From Congeria kusceri (lineage: Eukaryota; Mollusca; Bivalvia; Myida; Dreissenidae): a stretch of 64,000 bases of DNA. A program made the position numbers and the translations under genes. Below the pieces are notes generated by a model. It had not been told where the DNA came from and did no database searches. It saw only the letters and a program-made list of their open reading frames with translations. Of this stretch, positions 1 through 12,228 are shown in pieces; positions within the stretch are counted from its first letter, which is position 1; the number at the start of each line of letters is the position of its first letter. Location: positions 19,805,980-19,869,979 of the forward strand of contig CM051034.1 of NCBI GenBank assembly GCA_027627225.1. Reading direction: 5' to 3'.

Positions 1-1560
1 GACACGCCTCAATTTTGCATTAAAAGGGTCAATAATGTATAAACGGCTGGCGGTTCACAATAACATGAGTTTTACTTCATTGAAATAATATGATATAAGA
101 AGCATCATTAGTATCAATAACGCAGTTATTGCATTCACTGTAATTCGTCTGTTTGTAACCTCGCATAGTTGATATATTTTTGGGGGTATTTACTGTTCAA
201 CCAGGTATGCGTGTATATAGTATTATACTTTTTTAGTTCTAAAATAATGATGAATGTAAGTTATTAAATAGTCATTTCCTTGGTTTATATCATTTTATAA
301 AGCAAGTTTATGACTGTACGCGTGAGAAATAAATGTGATGCGAAAGAAATAACGAATGTGTGTATTGTCATATCTTCTTAAATGTACTTTTTCATTCAAG
401 CGGGATTTTGTGGACGTGCGTGGATGTTTAAGGTGAAATTGTCCTTTTAGGTTTATTGGAGAAAATTCCAGATTTACCAAAGTTAGGATTTTGATTGTTG
501 TAATAGCATGATTCGTGGTTGCTCGCGATGTCTTCACGTATCTGTCACGAGGAACATTGATAATACATTGAAGGACAAAAACGGCAACCTTGTTTCTAAT
601 GCTAATCGTCTTACTCTCACAAGCCTTCAGAGAGTAATTCTACCCAATATAATATGTAATTACGGAATATTATTGTTATAAAACTGCAATAAAAGCAGTG
701 TTTCATTCGCATTGGCATTCAGAAATACAATTATCAGCAAGTATTTTCCACAGGCATGCCGTGACATGGGTGTTGAGTTTTCAGTCTCTGGTTATTCATG
801 GCCATAAGTCACAACATTCTCGCAAATATGCGTTGTCTTTAATTCTAACATGATACTCGTTAATGTTTCTATAGACAAAGAACGAAATTATCGTTGTTAA
901 ACTAAGCAATTAACAACGCAGAAAGTAGTCACGATTCCGAGCGAAGCATAGTAAAATATAGTTCTCATTAAAATTGCAAAAATATTTATCAAATCACGTT
1001 AGAATCACAATAATTTTCACAAAATCGTTTTTTTATTGGCCAATGCAACTCTTTGTCGTTTTGATATGTTGCTATTAAACCACTCGGGCAAACACCATCG
1101 TGATTTAATTCCTACGCATCAAAACTCCAAATCATTGTTTATTGCCGATAAACAACGATAAATCGAAAAGTATTTATTAAATGAAGATGCGTTCCTTGTA
1201 TAGTACGTACATGTTTTGTTTCTGATCCATTTTAGTATCCTTATATTGTATTATTATACATCACTTCGTGTTCCCATCGTAAAATCCCATATACCCGCCA
1301 CGCATTATTTTTGAAAATGCCATTGCGTTGGAATATAATATACCACGCGCGTAGTAATATACCCCGCTCGTTGGCCTAAAAATATCAACTGGTGTTTTCC
1401 TTATTAGCTAATAATCGATAGGCGCTTATTAAATTGTTTTAAAAAATCAATGGCTTCGAGCGCTTGGTTTTCTGCGTTTGACTTCAGATATTGATAAAAT
1501 ATAGCAACTGGTGCTTTCCGTGAATACCGCGCACCTGTTTATCAGTAGACGCTTTTTAAA
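1..1560. other. AT-rich spacer, no gene seen
   Basis: No open frame with recognisable protein similarity and no clear splice-bounded exon is visible. The first 12 bases (gacacgcctcaa) also occur at 40981, where a dispersed repeat begins, so the window edge may cut a repeat. Confidence 0.5.
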
Positions 1561-3650
1561 ATGTATTGAACATCATGGTATAAATGTTTTAGACAAGATA
1601 AGTGAATTAGAAATAAACGTTGAAATTAAAAAAACAAAACGGATGTGATCATGGTAACAGACGTTTTCTTCAAAAATGTGAAAGCTAAAATTGTTGATAG
1701 TAATGAGTATAAAGTCAAAGGATATCAGTGTTTTACTGAAAAATTCCATGATCAGGCAAGGGTAGTAGTAATATATGTTAGACAGTAAACCTGCAGATTA
1801 TTGCAAAGAACTTGAAAATTCTATCTTTCATGAGAGCACGCGGTGTGAAATCAGGCTAAACGACAATAAAAAGCTATTATTTGGAGCTATTTATAAGTCA
1901 CCTAATTCAAGCATTGATAATAATAGTAAGAATAAATGAACTTATAACCAGAGCAAGTTCAAATTTTAATCACATAGTGAGTGGTTCATTTTTACCCGAC
2001 ACAGACTGGAATACATGGACTGCCGATGATAGTGATAATTATGTTGTTGTTATTTTTTTTTTCCAATTTGTGGAGTGTCTGAGAGACAATTTTCTGTTTC
2101 ACCATGTGCGAGGTAATACAAGAATCATATTTGGACAAAACCCTCAGGGACACAGGGAATATAATAGAAAACGTAAAACATGGTGACAAACTGGGTGCTA
2201 GTAATCATGTAAGCCTCATATTTGGCATTAATTGTTCTGCATATAAACCAGACAATGAAAATATCTCGGCCAAACGTCTACAAAGGAAATTATAATGAAA
2301 TACGAAGTCATTTACAAGCTGTAAATTGGGATGAAATTCAGGAAATGAAAATCCATGACTCGTGGGACTCTTTCATAGCCAAAATAAACTATTATATTAG
2401 GAAATGTGTTCCGTTGAATTCAAAACAAAAGCAAATGAAAAACTTAAAGGGATGTACCATTATTGTGTGAGAAAATATAAAAAGAAATATAATGCATGGA
2501 AGCGTTTCACTTATAGTCGTAGTTTTAGAGACAATCAAGATTATTGTAATGCTAAAAAATCTGCAACTAAAGCTGTATTAAGATATTCGAAATGAAAATT
2601 TTAAAGAGGAGTCGCAGACAGTGTAAAGAAGTCTCCAAAATCTTAAAATGTTCAAGATCAGACAAAGAGTAATGGTAATATTGGTGACTGAGAGTGATGG
2701 AAATACTAAAGATAAGGATAAAGCAAACATTTAAAATGACTTTTGTGCATCAGTGTTTACACACATATCCGATTCGAGCTTGCCCAGCTTTCCAAGCAAA
2801 GTAAGAAATTATGTATACATTGCGAATATTGAAATTACTACAGTCATAATATTGAAGGAACTGACAACTCTGAATACTACAACATCGTGCGGTCCGGATA
2901 ATTGTCAGCCATATTTCTTTAAAGAATGTGCAAATTCATTATATCTGCCGCTTAGTGTCATATTTACCAAATCACTGCAAACGGCAGAAGTACCAATAGC
3001 CTGGAAGAAACATAACATGTATATTTAAACAGGGAGATCAAACTGAGGCAAAAAACTATCGTCCTGTGTCGTTAACCTCTGTAATATGTAAATTAATGGA
3101 AGGGATAGTGAGGGAACAAATTATGGACTATGTGAAAACACATTAACTTTTAAGTGATTGCCAGTTTGGTTTTGGAAAACCAGAAATACTATTTTACAAC
3201 TATTTTCAAATTATGAGGACTGGTATGTGTACATTGATAATGATGGACACGTGGACACCACCAAGATTTCCGCAAAGCATTTGCCAGTGTTCCCCATAAA
3301 AGCCTTATACAGAAAGTTGAAGGTTATGGAATTAAAAGGACACTGCTCAAATGGCTACATAACTTTTTGAAAGATAGACGTCAAAGAGTAGTTGTAAATG
3401 TAAATATATTTAACTGAATAAAACTGGGATTGCCCAGGGCTCGATATTTGGGCCTATACTATTTATCATTTTCGTGCACAATATTCCTGAGATAATCGGT
3501 AACATATGTACAAATTGTGCAGATGATTTGAAGTTATACAGAAACACTGAGTCAAAACAAGACCAAGAAGATCTACAAAAAGATGTAAAAAGACTACGTA
3601 ATTGCAGCCAGGATTGGTAACTAAGCTTTCAAGACCCAATGCCAACCCAG
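1560..3650 (+). mobile_element. Decayed CR1/L2-like non-LTR retrotransposon (endonuclease + reverse transcriptase)
   Basis: Translated pieces in several frames line up in the order expected of the single large ORF of a CR1/L2/jockey-type LINE. Around 1640-1990 is an endonuclease stretch (LLFGAIYKSPNSS). Around 2065-2220 come FVECLRDNFLFHHV and LGASNHVSLIFG. The reverse transcriptase begins near 2880 (SCGPDNCQPYFFKECA), followed by NYRPVSLTSVICKLMEGIV near 3055 and DCQFGF near 3160. Then come remains of the palm region (IPQGSIFGPILFII-like near 3430 and CADDLKLY-like near 3515). The frame is broken many times by stops and indels, so the element is dead. No target-site duplication was found, and the 5' and 3' limits are approximate. 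Membership of the non-LTR class is clear from the motif order; the clade is a guess. Confidence 0.85.
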
Positions 3651-4635
3651 ACGACACAACCGGTTAGGCCAGGATGTATGCTAGGCCTTATGATACAACG
3701 TGTCCAGTTCAAACGTTCAAGAAATATTTTAGCAAACTTCCTCCTCATCTTCAGGATTTGTGGCAGAGGCCATGCGGCAGTTGAGAAGACACTAATGAAA
3801 TATAATATTGTAGGGCGCTTTCGGGCAAAAACACCCTATATGCATTCATGAGCAACATTTCACAGAAGGCATCTGTGTCTACACGATACACTAATCATTG
3901 TATTAGGCCATCATGCATTGCAGCCCTTGTATGAGCTGGTTATCAATCAAGGTAAATTATACGTGCAACGGGACACACGTTGGAAACGTCAATCGAGGCG
4001 TTTAACTTAGAATGTACGTAGAAAAATGTCGGATGCATTGAGCAGCATATTCACTGAGGTAACATCGAATTCTTAACATAATGAATATGCATCAAATAGC
4101 AACAACAGTATGCCTGATTTACCGTTGAAGACTTGGACAGGATAATTTATTGACAACGATTGTCCGAAACTTGGAAATTGCACCTCTGTCTCCCATTCTA
4201 GTTTTGACAGGAAGGTCTCAATCCTGGTTGACAGAAACTTGGTAGTCCAATAAACATTGCTCAGATTATTCCAGACAGAAGCTCAAATGCTCAAGTTGGT
4301 AGTTAGATTAAAGGTTATTTAAGTATACTTAACTTTCGAGACTTGTGATGAAAGCACTGAAACTGGTCGGCTCAAGATCCTTCTGTTTAAATTCTTGAGT
4401 ACCAAAAGAAAAGTGGCCAAATACTTATCAAGCAAGAAATAATCTATCTGGTGGATTTCTTTTCTTTCACCATTTGAGATATATAAAAAAAATTAACTAC
4501 ATTTATTGGAATTTGACAAGGCTGTCTTGCCAGTGTGTTTGTTTCCATTTTGGGCAATGAATTTCCAGCAAAAAGAGTAAAAAAAATAATATAATTTATA
4601 AATATCTTTTATAACAACGATAAATCACATTTGAT
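3651..4635. other. Spacer, no gene seen
   Basis: Contains short frames without recognisable domains. The first 200 bases may be the eroded 3' end of the preceding LINE. Nothing else is supported. Confidence 0.4.
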
Positions 4636-4990
4636 ATAACTGCAACTAACTCACAAATATGAGCACACATACAATTACCAGAAACATTAAGAACCAATCC
4701 CTAGGGTCATAGTCAAGGACATAATTCAATGTCAAATGATTGTCCCAAGCATAATTTCGTCACACATGAATGGATTTCCAAATACAGTGTAAGTTGTTAT
4801 AAATGATCACCATCATGATGTGATATGTCAAGTCCAAGCTTCAGGTCCCTAGGTCCAAGGTCAGTGTCACGTTTTTAAGGTTAGATGTCAAATATATGCC
4901 CTGAGCATAATATTGTCATGCAACCAGGGATTATAACATAAGATTGAAGAAATTATCGCAAGCATGAGATGGGCAAGTGAAGCATACACG
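4636..4990 (-). repeat. Fragment of the 'gaccttgacc' dispersed repeat (family R1), reverse orientation
   Basis: Reads as the reverse complement of 40990-41350: phrases such as 'ggtccctagggtcaaggtca', 'tggatttccaaatacagtgtaagttgttataaatgatcac' split over the stretch, and 'agaaattatcgc..catgagatggg' recur there inverted. It also matches 60180-60440 in the same orientation. Non-coding, degenerate. Confidence 0.75.
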
Positions 4991-7027
4991 AATTTTAACT
5001 CATAATTACCAAAGTTTTCATTACCCACCTTGATTAATTTCTTGTCTTGATATATATTTTAGACTATTATACATATAATTGTTTAATATTATACATATAA
5101 TTGATACCTCAACTCACCACACAGAGGGAGGCTATGGAGATGAATTAGATGCACAAATTCCACAGCTCTACCTTATTGATTTTTTATTTGTTTCTCTTTA
5201 GTAATTGAATCTTTACTTCAAAAAAGCTTCTTTGACGGGCGTATCTTTATGACAATGGCACTCATGTTATGTCTTATAAACAACGTAAATAGTTTACCAG
5301 TTAACAGCTCTAATACCAGAAACAAACAACAAGTCACTGCAATACTATTTGTTGCTATCCCATCAAGAACAGAGTGTGTTTTTGTTATAAAACAAGGTTC
5401 AATAACTATGGTATTTCTGGTCACCTGAGTACAGGTAATAACAGAGACCAGCTCTGACATCAGAATGTCAACGCCAACAAACTGACCCACATCAGACAGA
5501 TATCGTACTGTTGTTAACCTGGCAATCGACTGGTACAATACTGATGCCTGTCTTGCATTCTCATGTAGTTAACCTGGCACTCACTTGGCAATTGATAGGT
5601 GCAATACAGATGTATTTATGGGTCGAAACTATAGGGAACAGGGCTTAAGCTTACTTACCATGCCCAATCACACATACATAACACAGAAGTTCATCCTATC
5701 GCTACAATTTCATACGGATCAAACATCGAGCTGATTTCCATTCCTTACTTTTACACAATAATTTAAACAGTCGCAAGTAACAGCAATAAAGCACCTGTCA
5801 GTGTTACGTTTATCATCGATAGGGACAAGTCAACCAAACAAGTTATCGTACAGGACGTATTTGCGTTTTAATTGTGTTTAGGTCTTATGAATGATATTTT
5901 GCTTACCAGTTAGCAGCTCAAATACCAAAACTAATTAACCGGTTACTGAAATACTATTTTTTGCCATCACTAGTGAAGAATGAAGTCTCTGTCATGAACA
6001 TAGTCCACTATGTTGCTTTTTTTCACAAACAAATGCCATCAACTGTGCCTGTTATTTATAGCCCAATCTCGGAAATTCTTTGATTTATTATGACATCTCA
6101 TGGCCATGCATAAGCAAGTTGGATCATGATTAGATGGATAATGAAGTTTCTATGTTACACTTATTCCATTTTTGCTAATGTTCTCAAAACAAAGGGGGCA
6201 TAACTCTATTGTTGATGGTTCTATCTGGCCCATCATTGCATCCAGGTAAGATCTTATGGTCATACACAAACGGTGAAAGTGTAGTCAACAAGGAATTAAA
6301 AGTTAATTGTCTATGGAGACAGAAAGCCAATTACTGACAAATTAATTATGGATTTGTTTCACACATATGGGGCTATAACTCTGGTCCGATCTGGCCCATA
6401 TTGGGCATTGACTGAGACCTTATGGTCGTACACGAACAGTGTAATTTGGTCAAGATTAGACAACAAATAATGTCTCTATCCTCCACATTGTCCATGTTTA
6501 TTCTTTTTTCTTTTCACAAACAAGGGGAAATAACTCTAGTGTTTGTACTCACATCTATGTCATTTTTGGATTATTTTAAAATCCTCTGGTCGTAAACAGG
6601 TTGTGCAAGTTTGGTCAAGTTCAGATGAAAAATGAAGTTTGTTGCACAAAGTGCATTTTGCAGTGTATCTCATAAAAAGGGTCAATACGAGAATTTATGG
6701 TCATACACACACTACAAGTTTGGTAAAGATTGAATGAAAAGTGAAGTATCTATCGCATACTGGCGCACAATTGTTGACACATTATGGATGTTGCAGGACA
6801 GTACCTCTGTACCAATAGTTCAACGAGCAAGAAGTTTCAGGTGAGCTGACAAAAAATGTCTCCTGTCATTTTTTTCATTTGTTCTCACAAACACGGTGCA
6901 ATGATTCTGGTGTTTGTAGTGTAATCTATACCAATTTTTGGGGGGAAATATTTTGCTCATACACACGCTGTGCAAGTTTGGTTAAGATCAGAGAAAAAAT
7001 GAACTCGGTATGTTGCACAAAGTCCAT
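4990..7027 (+). repeat. Composite bivalve repeat block (family R2), left part
   Basis: Collinear and same-strand with 60440-62625. Shared landmarks include 'cctcaactcaccacacagag', 'aaaaaagcttcttt', repeated 'ataactctggtg' and 'gatctggccca' phrases and 'gcaagtttggtcaag'. These phrases recur every roughly 120-250 bp, so the block is itself built of degenerate tandem units. Short frames in it (for example 5218-5538, - strand) show no domain and are treated as non-coding. Confidence 0.8.
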
Positions 7028-7860
7028 ATAGCCAATATTGTAGAAAACACCATGATTTTATCCATTTATACACCGACGGGTCGCAGGATGGAGACCGTGT
7101 TGGTTGTGCTTTTTCTAAGAATTGTTAAACTAAAATTAGACTTCCAGACAAAGCATCTATATTTTCCGCTGAAGCCACAGCCATTGACTTAGCTCTTTCT
7201 TACATTGCAAATCACGCTAGTAATAAGTTCATTATATTCACCGACTCGCGTTTTGTTTTATTATCTATCAAAAATCGCAAATTAGATAATATTCTGATTA
7301 AAAAACTCTTTTTAAAATTACACCATATTTTACAAACCAGCAATTAGTAAACTAATAAAATCAAAATGGCAAACAATTTGGAGCAAAGTAACCCTTAACA
7401 AATTACATGAAATTAAGCGTAATCTTGATTCATCAACATCGTTTACTCTTTCTAACCGACATGATCAAATTGTATTAACTCGCTGCAGAATAGGACATAC
7501 CAGATTAACACATTCGTACCTTCTAAAAAGAGAAGAAGCACCTCATTGTATTCCTTGTGATGAACATTTTACTGTGAAACATAATGTATTGCAAAGACCT
7601 CGGTGATATTCGTGATAAATATATGCTTATTTATTGCACAGACCTAGGTGATATTCGTGAGAAATATTTCAAAATAAATTCATTAAAAGAACTTTTACAA
7701 ACAGTGCCATCTTATACATTAATCCAGTACTTGAAAGAGATAAACACATATAACAATATTTAGTTAACTTTGCCTATTCCATATCGACATCCTCATTTGT
7801 AAACGGCACGATATAACCATTTTGTGCTGAGTTGCCGTAAAATCCAAATAAACAAACAAA
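7028..7860 (+). mobile_element. 5'-truncated jockey-like LINE fragment (RNase H + C-terminal region)
   Basis: Three-frame translation gives an RNase H-like stretch (YTDGS near 7070, FSAEATAIDLAL near 7170, FTDSRFVLLSI near 7240). It is followed by the cysteine-containing end typical of jockey/R1-type elements (RCRIGHTRLTHSYLLKREE near 7485, then a C-x2-C pair). Stops and a frameshift show it is dead. The 3' end is the tail 'aaataaacaaacaaac'. The paralogous repeat at 62613-62630 runs straight through from 'cacaaagtccat' to 'tttgcag', which marks the insertion and a short duplication 'ccat' at 7024-7027 and 7861-7864. Confidence 0.85.
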
Positions 7861-8380
7861 CCATTTTGCAGGTTTTATCGTGAAAAATGGGCAATAACTC
7901 TGGTGTCCTCCTATACCAAAAGCTCACCGAGCAGGAAGTGCTCAGATAAACTTAAACATAAATATGTGAAATACATGTTTAAATTTAAAAAATTATTTGA
8001 AAGAGACAACATGACTTTTTCATACAAATGTATTATTTTTGTGAAATTTTCGGCGTACCTATATTTTTGAAAAATAACTAAATTTCTAAAAGTGATACCA
8101 TGTGTTTACTTTGGATTGATTTGTTATTAAATTGAGAGAATAATAATAAATAATCGTTTTCAGCAAGAAAATCATTGATTAAATCAATTACAAAACCAAA
8201 TTTTATACCACACATGACTTTTGGCGGCCATATTGGACGCTATCTTGAATTGTGAGAGTTGCTTAATGATGACAAGGTGTGATCATCCAGATTCTGTTAT
8301 GAGATGGTCCTGACAACTAGAAAAAGCAAAAACATTTTGTATATACAAAGTCATTGCACGGTCCACTATAGGTTCTGCCA
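7861..8380 (+). repeat. Composite repeat block R2, right part
   Basis: Continues the match to 62625-62930 ('taaacataaatatgtga', 'cattttcggcgtacctatat', 'aagaaaatcattgattaaat'). From about 8220 to 8380 it resembles 42380-42530 ('aaaacgttttgtatataa', 'attgcacgg'), linking it to the edge of family R1. Confidence 0.7.
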
Positions 8381-10026
8381 GACTAGTAGACACAACGGAA
8401 AATTGGAACAAGTTAAAAACAGAGCAGTAAATCGATATTTCTAAAATGTAAGTTCATAAAAATTATTATTATTAAAATGGAATTATAGATAAAGAATGAT
8501 TATCAAAACCGAAAATGTATGTTAAAGTTATAATTGTTAGAGTAGGGAATGAATATAAAAACATTCGGAATAACTGAGACGCATGCACCGTTATAACTGG
8601 TATAGTGGTCACAGGGTGATGAATGCTTAGTATAGCATTTGCCGATCAGTGCCAGGCTTTTCTTGCATGGAGACAGTGTTATAAGTGTTCTCAGGCTATA
8701 GTAGAAGATACGTCTCATATCTGATTATTTGAGAGCACAGTCAAGTGTAGCCCAGGTATGCTTTTATTAGAATTTTAAGTTACGGTTAGTTCATGTTGAA
8801 ATTTAATTAGTTGTTATAATTATGTCCCAATCATTTGTAGTTTCATACGTAAATCATAAGACAGGCAGGTTAGAGAAAAAATAAATATATAAGCATATTA
8901 ATAGTTGGTATATACCCCGTGCACATAACAAAATATAAAATCAAAATTATACAAAGATACCTGTATAACTGCTATATAGTATTAACAATTTGTAATAATT
9001 ATATGCAAAATATTGCACTATCCACAATGATATCCTCTGCTCCGCTGATTAATAACGATGTTGCATAGCAGGGTATTACTGTGAAGAATTTGGTAAAATG
9101 CGAACACATTTTCAAAAATTTGGTGGCTTAAACATAAACCTTCAAAATACAATTGCAAAATTGGTGTAGTCGGCCAAAGTGCGAACATTGCTTCATTTGA
9201 TCGTCTGGCTATACATACTCATATAAAACGTGTCCAATAAAGAAATATTGATTGCAACATTTACTTACTGACAACGAGAAAATCATCCTTAAAGAGACTT
9301 GTTCACATAATTTCGTATTGTAAAAGCATACATTAAATGTTAGAACTGTGAAAACCAAAATATTTTGACTAAAATACATACATATAAGATCACGAAAAAA
9401 ATTAACAAAGTGGTTCCTCCACCGTAGTTAGAACCTATGGCCCCCAGATCAAAATTCAGAAACGCCACCCACGATAAATTTATTTAAATTGTTACTAGGT
9501 TGACATATAGTTTTAGTTCTGTAAAGTACTTGTTTTAGTTCAATTGTTGCATTAAATTCCTGGCACTAAACATTTACATCAACTGATAACGCACTTGTTC
9601 GTTGCAATTGTTCTGGGTGTAGAAAATAAGACGATATGGTGACAAACATGTCAGGGGTGTAGAAAATAAGACGATATGGTGACAAACATGTCAGACAAGT
9701 GATACGGTGCACGTCGCTTTTGCAGCTGTTATGAGGTTTAGACATTTTGTCAAAATTACATTGGCACTTAGTCCGTTCAATCGCAACGGATGTAAAACAA
9801 ACCGCAAAATGGTTATTCATTTCGTAAGACAAATTGTTACAAGTGGACTTTGTGGGCAGCAGGAAATTATTGTACTGACATCTTTCATACAATAAACAGG
9901 GATAGTCCTGTACGTATTAATACGCCATTGAGGCTGAACAGCTGTAGTCTCAGGGGAAATAAAATGAGAAGATCTAAACCTTGCTTCTGTCGCCAAGTAT
10001 AGCTAAATAGTACGTTGTTAGGAATC
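8381..10026. other. Spacer; one 40-bp tandem duplication
   Basis: No gene recognised. A 40-bp unit starting 'gggtgtagaaaataagacga' is present twice in direct succession at 9615-9654 and 9655-9694, identical by eye. Short frames across it are not supported as coding. Confidence 0.5.
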
Positions 10027-11339
10027 ATGAATTTGACGGCGGAGGACTTAAACGAAAATAAAATTAAAGAAATAGCATGGGTAACCACGTTTGTTGGCGT
10101 TGAAGCTGTTTTTGGCTTTGTTGAAAATATGACTGTTATATTTGTTTTCGCATCTTAATATCACCTCTGCAATTTTAGATATTTCGTACTATGTTTGGCA
10201 CTACTAGATCTCTCGGCTGTACTGATAACACTGACAGGAGAAATGATCACTCAACTATTTTGGTACATACTCCCTGCAATTTTAGCGTTCTTCAAATAAA
10301 AATCATATTTCAATATATTCACGCTTACTGTAAAAGCATTTCACCTCTGTGCCATCGCAGTCGACCTCTACCGGAAGCTTTTCAAACCGCACGGGTGGGA
10401 TATACACAAAGCACAGACTGTTCGTCGTTGTGTAGCTATGGTTACGATTGCTTCTGGTTTGTCTGTTCCAGCGGGAAATTTTATGGGGAATCCACAATGA
10501 TACGTATTTAAATGCTACTATAACAGTTTGCGAGAAAGACAAAAAGTACATCGACAGTGGACTCCATGTGATGTACACCTATTCAGTTTTTTGCTATCGT
10601 CCTATGTGTACTTTTGACTACAGTTATCCTATATCTCATCCACGCTGTTGAGGAATCTGAAACCGTTTCAAGTGCAGTAATGTTTGAAGCATACGAGTTA
10701 CAAGTAAACGTAAGTTTTTTGCTATCGTCCTATGTGTACTTTTGACTACAGTTATCCTATATCTCATCCACGCTGTTGAGGAATCTGAAACCGTTTCAAG
10801 TGCAGTAATGTTTGAAGCATACGAGTTACAAGTAAACGTACAGATCTTTAAGAAAGGCCCGGGATGCCTACCGTGTGACATTAACACTTGTTTTGTTAAT
10901 ATATCAGGTTCTACTTGCTCCAATGCCACGGAGGTCAATACACCTGCACTCGTTTGCATACACAACGCAAAGTTGTGTGATGGGATCGTAAAATCGTGAA
11001 GTTAAAGATGATTTGATTAGATATAAATACGACGGGATCAATAGAAAGGAACTTACTAGCAAGGGTGCTCGAAAGCTAGCCAAACAACGAATGTTAAGGA
11101 AAATTCCACTTGTATTGAGTTCTATATTTACTTTACTATTTAATTCTATATACTGGATTAATAGAAGTAATTGCTAGTAATAAAGCTCTTTTACAGAAAA
11201 TGTCAGATGCACATAAAGGATTTTTATTTTTCAGTATTCGTTTAGATTTTATTTCGTAATAAACCCAGTTGTTTATTGGGTGATGGATAAAGAGTTTAGA
11301 ACGATTGTTAAATCAGAGCTCCAAACAATATGCACATAA
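10027..11339 (+). pseudogene. Class A GPCR pseudogene (third, most decayed copy)
   Basis: Begins with an ATG and the same N-terminal signature as the two later GPCRs (M-x-LTAEDLN), then a TM1-like stretch in which the usual G-N-V is E-N-M. TM2 aligns (CNFRYFVLCLALLDLSAVL), TM3 ends with VDLYRK in place of VDRYRK, and the TM4 entry KPHGWDI aligns. The extracellular-loop-2 cysteine motif (VCEKD) and TM7 (INPVVYWVMDKEFRTIV) are still readable, the latter ending at a TAA at 11337-11339. Stops occur after TM1 and near TM3, frames shift before TM5, and a 128-bp tandem duplication disrupts the TM5 region. It is not a functional reading frame. It is clearly related to the copies at 19234 and 47440 but much more diverged, so the family was present here before the large duplication. 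Confidence 0.85.
10585..10840. repeat. 128-bp direct tandem duplication inside the GPCR relic
   Basis: The segment beginning 'agttttttgctatcgtccta' at 10585 starts again at 10713, and the two copies look identical across 128 bp up to 'caagtaaacgta'. The unit spans the TM5-like region, so it adds a frame-breaking insert (128 is not a multiple of 3). Confidence 0.85.
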
Positions 11340-11960
11340 CGTCGAAAAAGCTCAGTTAAACAAATGAACGAATGATTGACCAACTAAAACAATAGAACGA
11401 AAAAACCGAGCGAAAAAACGAACGAAAGAACTAACGAAGGAATTAACAAACAAACAAATTATGTTTTCGTTAACGCAAACGAAGTAAAGACATCTGTAAA
11501 TGTTTGGATATTTTTCTTTTGCTTACTGTGATATTGCAGGCTGCATGCAGTGGAATATATCATGGAATATATCTCTAAAATACTTTAAAACACGTATATC
11601 GCAAATTGAAAATTATCAATTAAAAAACTTCGTGATATTGTACATACGTCTATAAATATACAATACATATCATAAGATAACTGTTCTGTACTTTATAGAA
11701 AATCGGTTAAAGAGATAATGCGCATCAAAAGCACATAGCAGAAATCATTTTCCAGCATAAATTCCTATGCAAAGAAGACTTTCTAATGCCATCTTATCAG
11801 ATGACAGAATTTCTTACAGCTTCTCAAGATTAAGTTTTCAGGCAAAAAATATTCAATTTACATACTAGATTCGGAAGCCATAAAAGAGTATGCAAGTCAC
11901 GTCTGTTTACAAATTACATTTCCAAAGCATACCTGATAACCATATAAATTGTTTTCTTAT
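11340..11960. other. Spacer, no gene seen
   Basis: AT-rich with a short 'gaacgaac/aaacgaacg' low-complexity stretch around 11360-11450. No coding or repeat assignment can be supported. Confidence 0.4.
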
Positions 11961-11970
11961 TTTAACCTAT

Positions 11971-12217
11971 TGTTTGTTTGTTTGTTTGTTCGTTTGGATA
12001 TTTTGCCATATTTAACAGTACGCGTGTATTTCAGTCACATAACGGCGGTCAGTAAAATTACTCACACTTCCGTACTTAAATCAGAAGAAAGGGGGGGGGG
12101 AGGCTGTAGAAATTATAACCAATCCACACACATGTTACGTGGCCGGGTTGAGGCTCGAACTCACGAACCCCGGATTGAGAGTCCAGCGCTCTACAAACTG
12201 GGCTAGCCGGGCCCGGC
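11971..12217 (-). mobile_element. tRNA-derived SINE
   Basis: On the minus strand the element starts with a tRNA-like head: A-box region TAGCCCAGTTTGTAGAGCGC, and B-box GTTCGAGCC near 12150. It continues through a body and ends in an (AAAC)n tail, seen on + as repeated 'tttg' from 11971. It is flanked by an imperfect target-site duplication, 'tttaacctat' at 11961-11970 and 'tttaaacctat' at 12218-12228. The body matches the SINE at 36641-36938 but lacks about 80 bp of its middle. A run of G interrupts it near 12090. Confidence 0.85.
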
Positions 12218-12228
12218 TTTAAACCTAT

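Noticed and set aside
5218..5538. 106-codon minus-strand frame
   Set aside because: Lies inside repeat block R2; the second copy at 60.7-61.0 kb does not keep it open.
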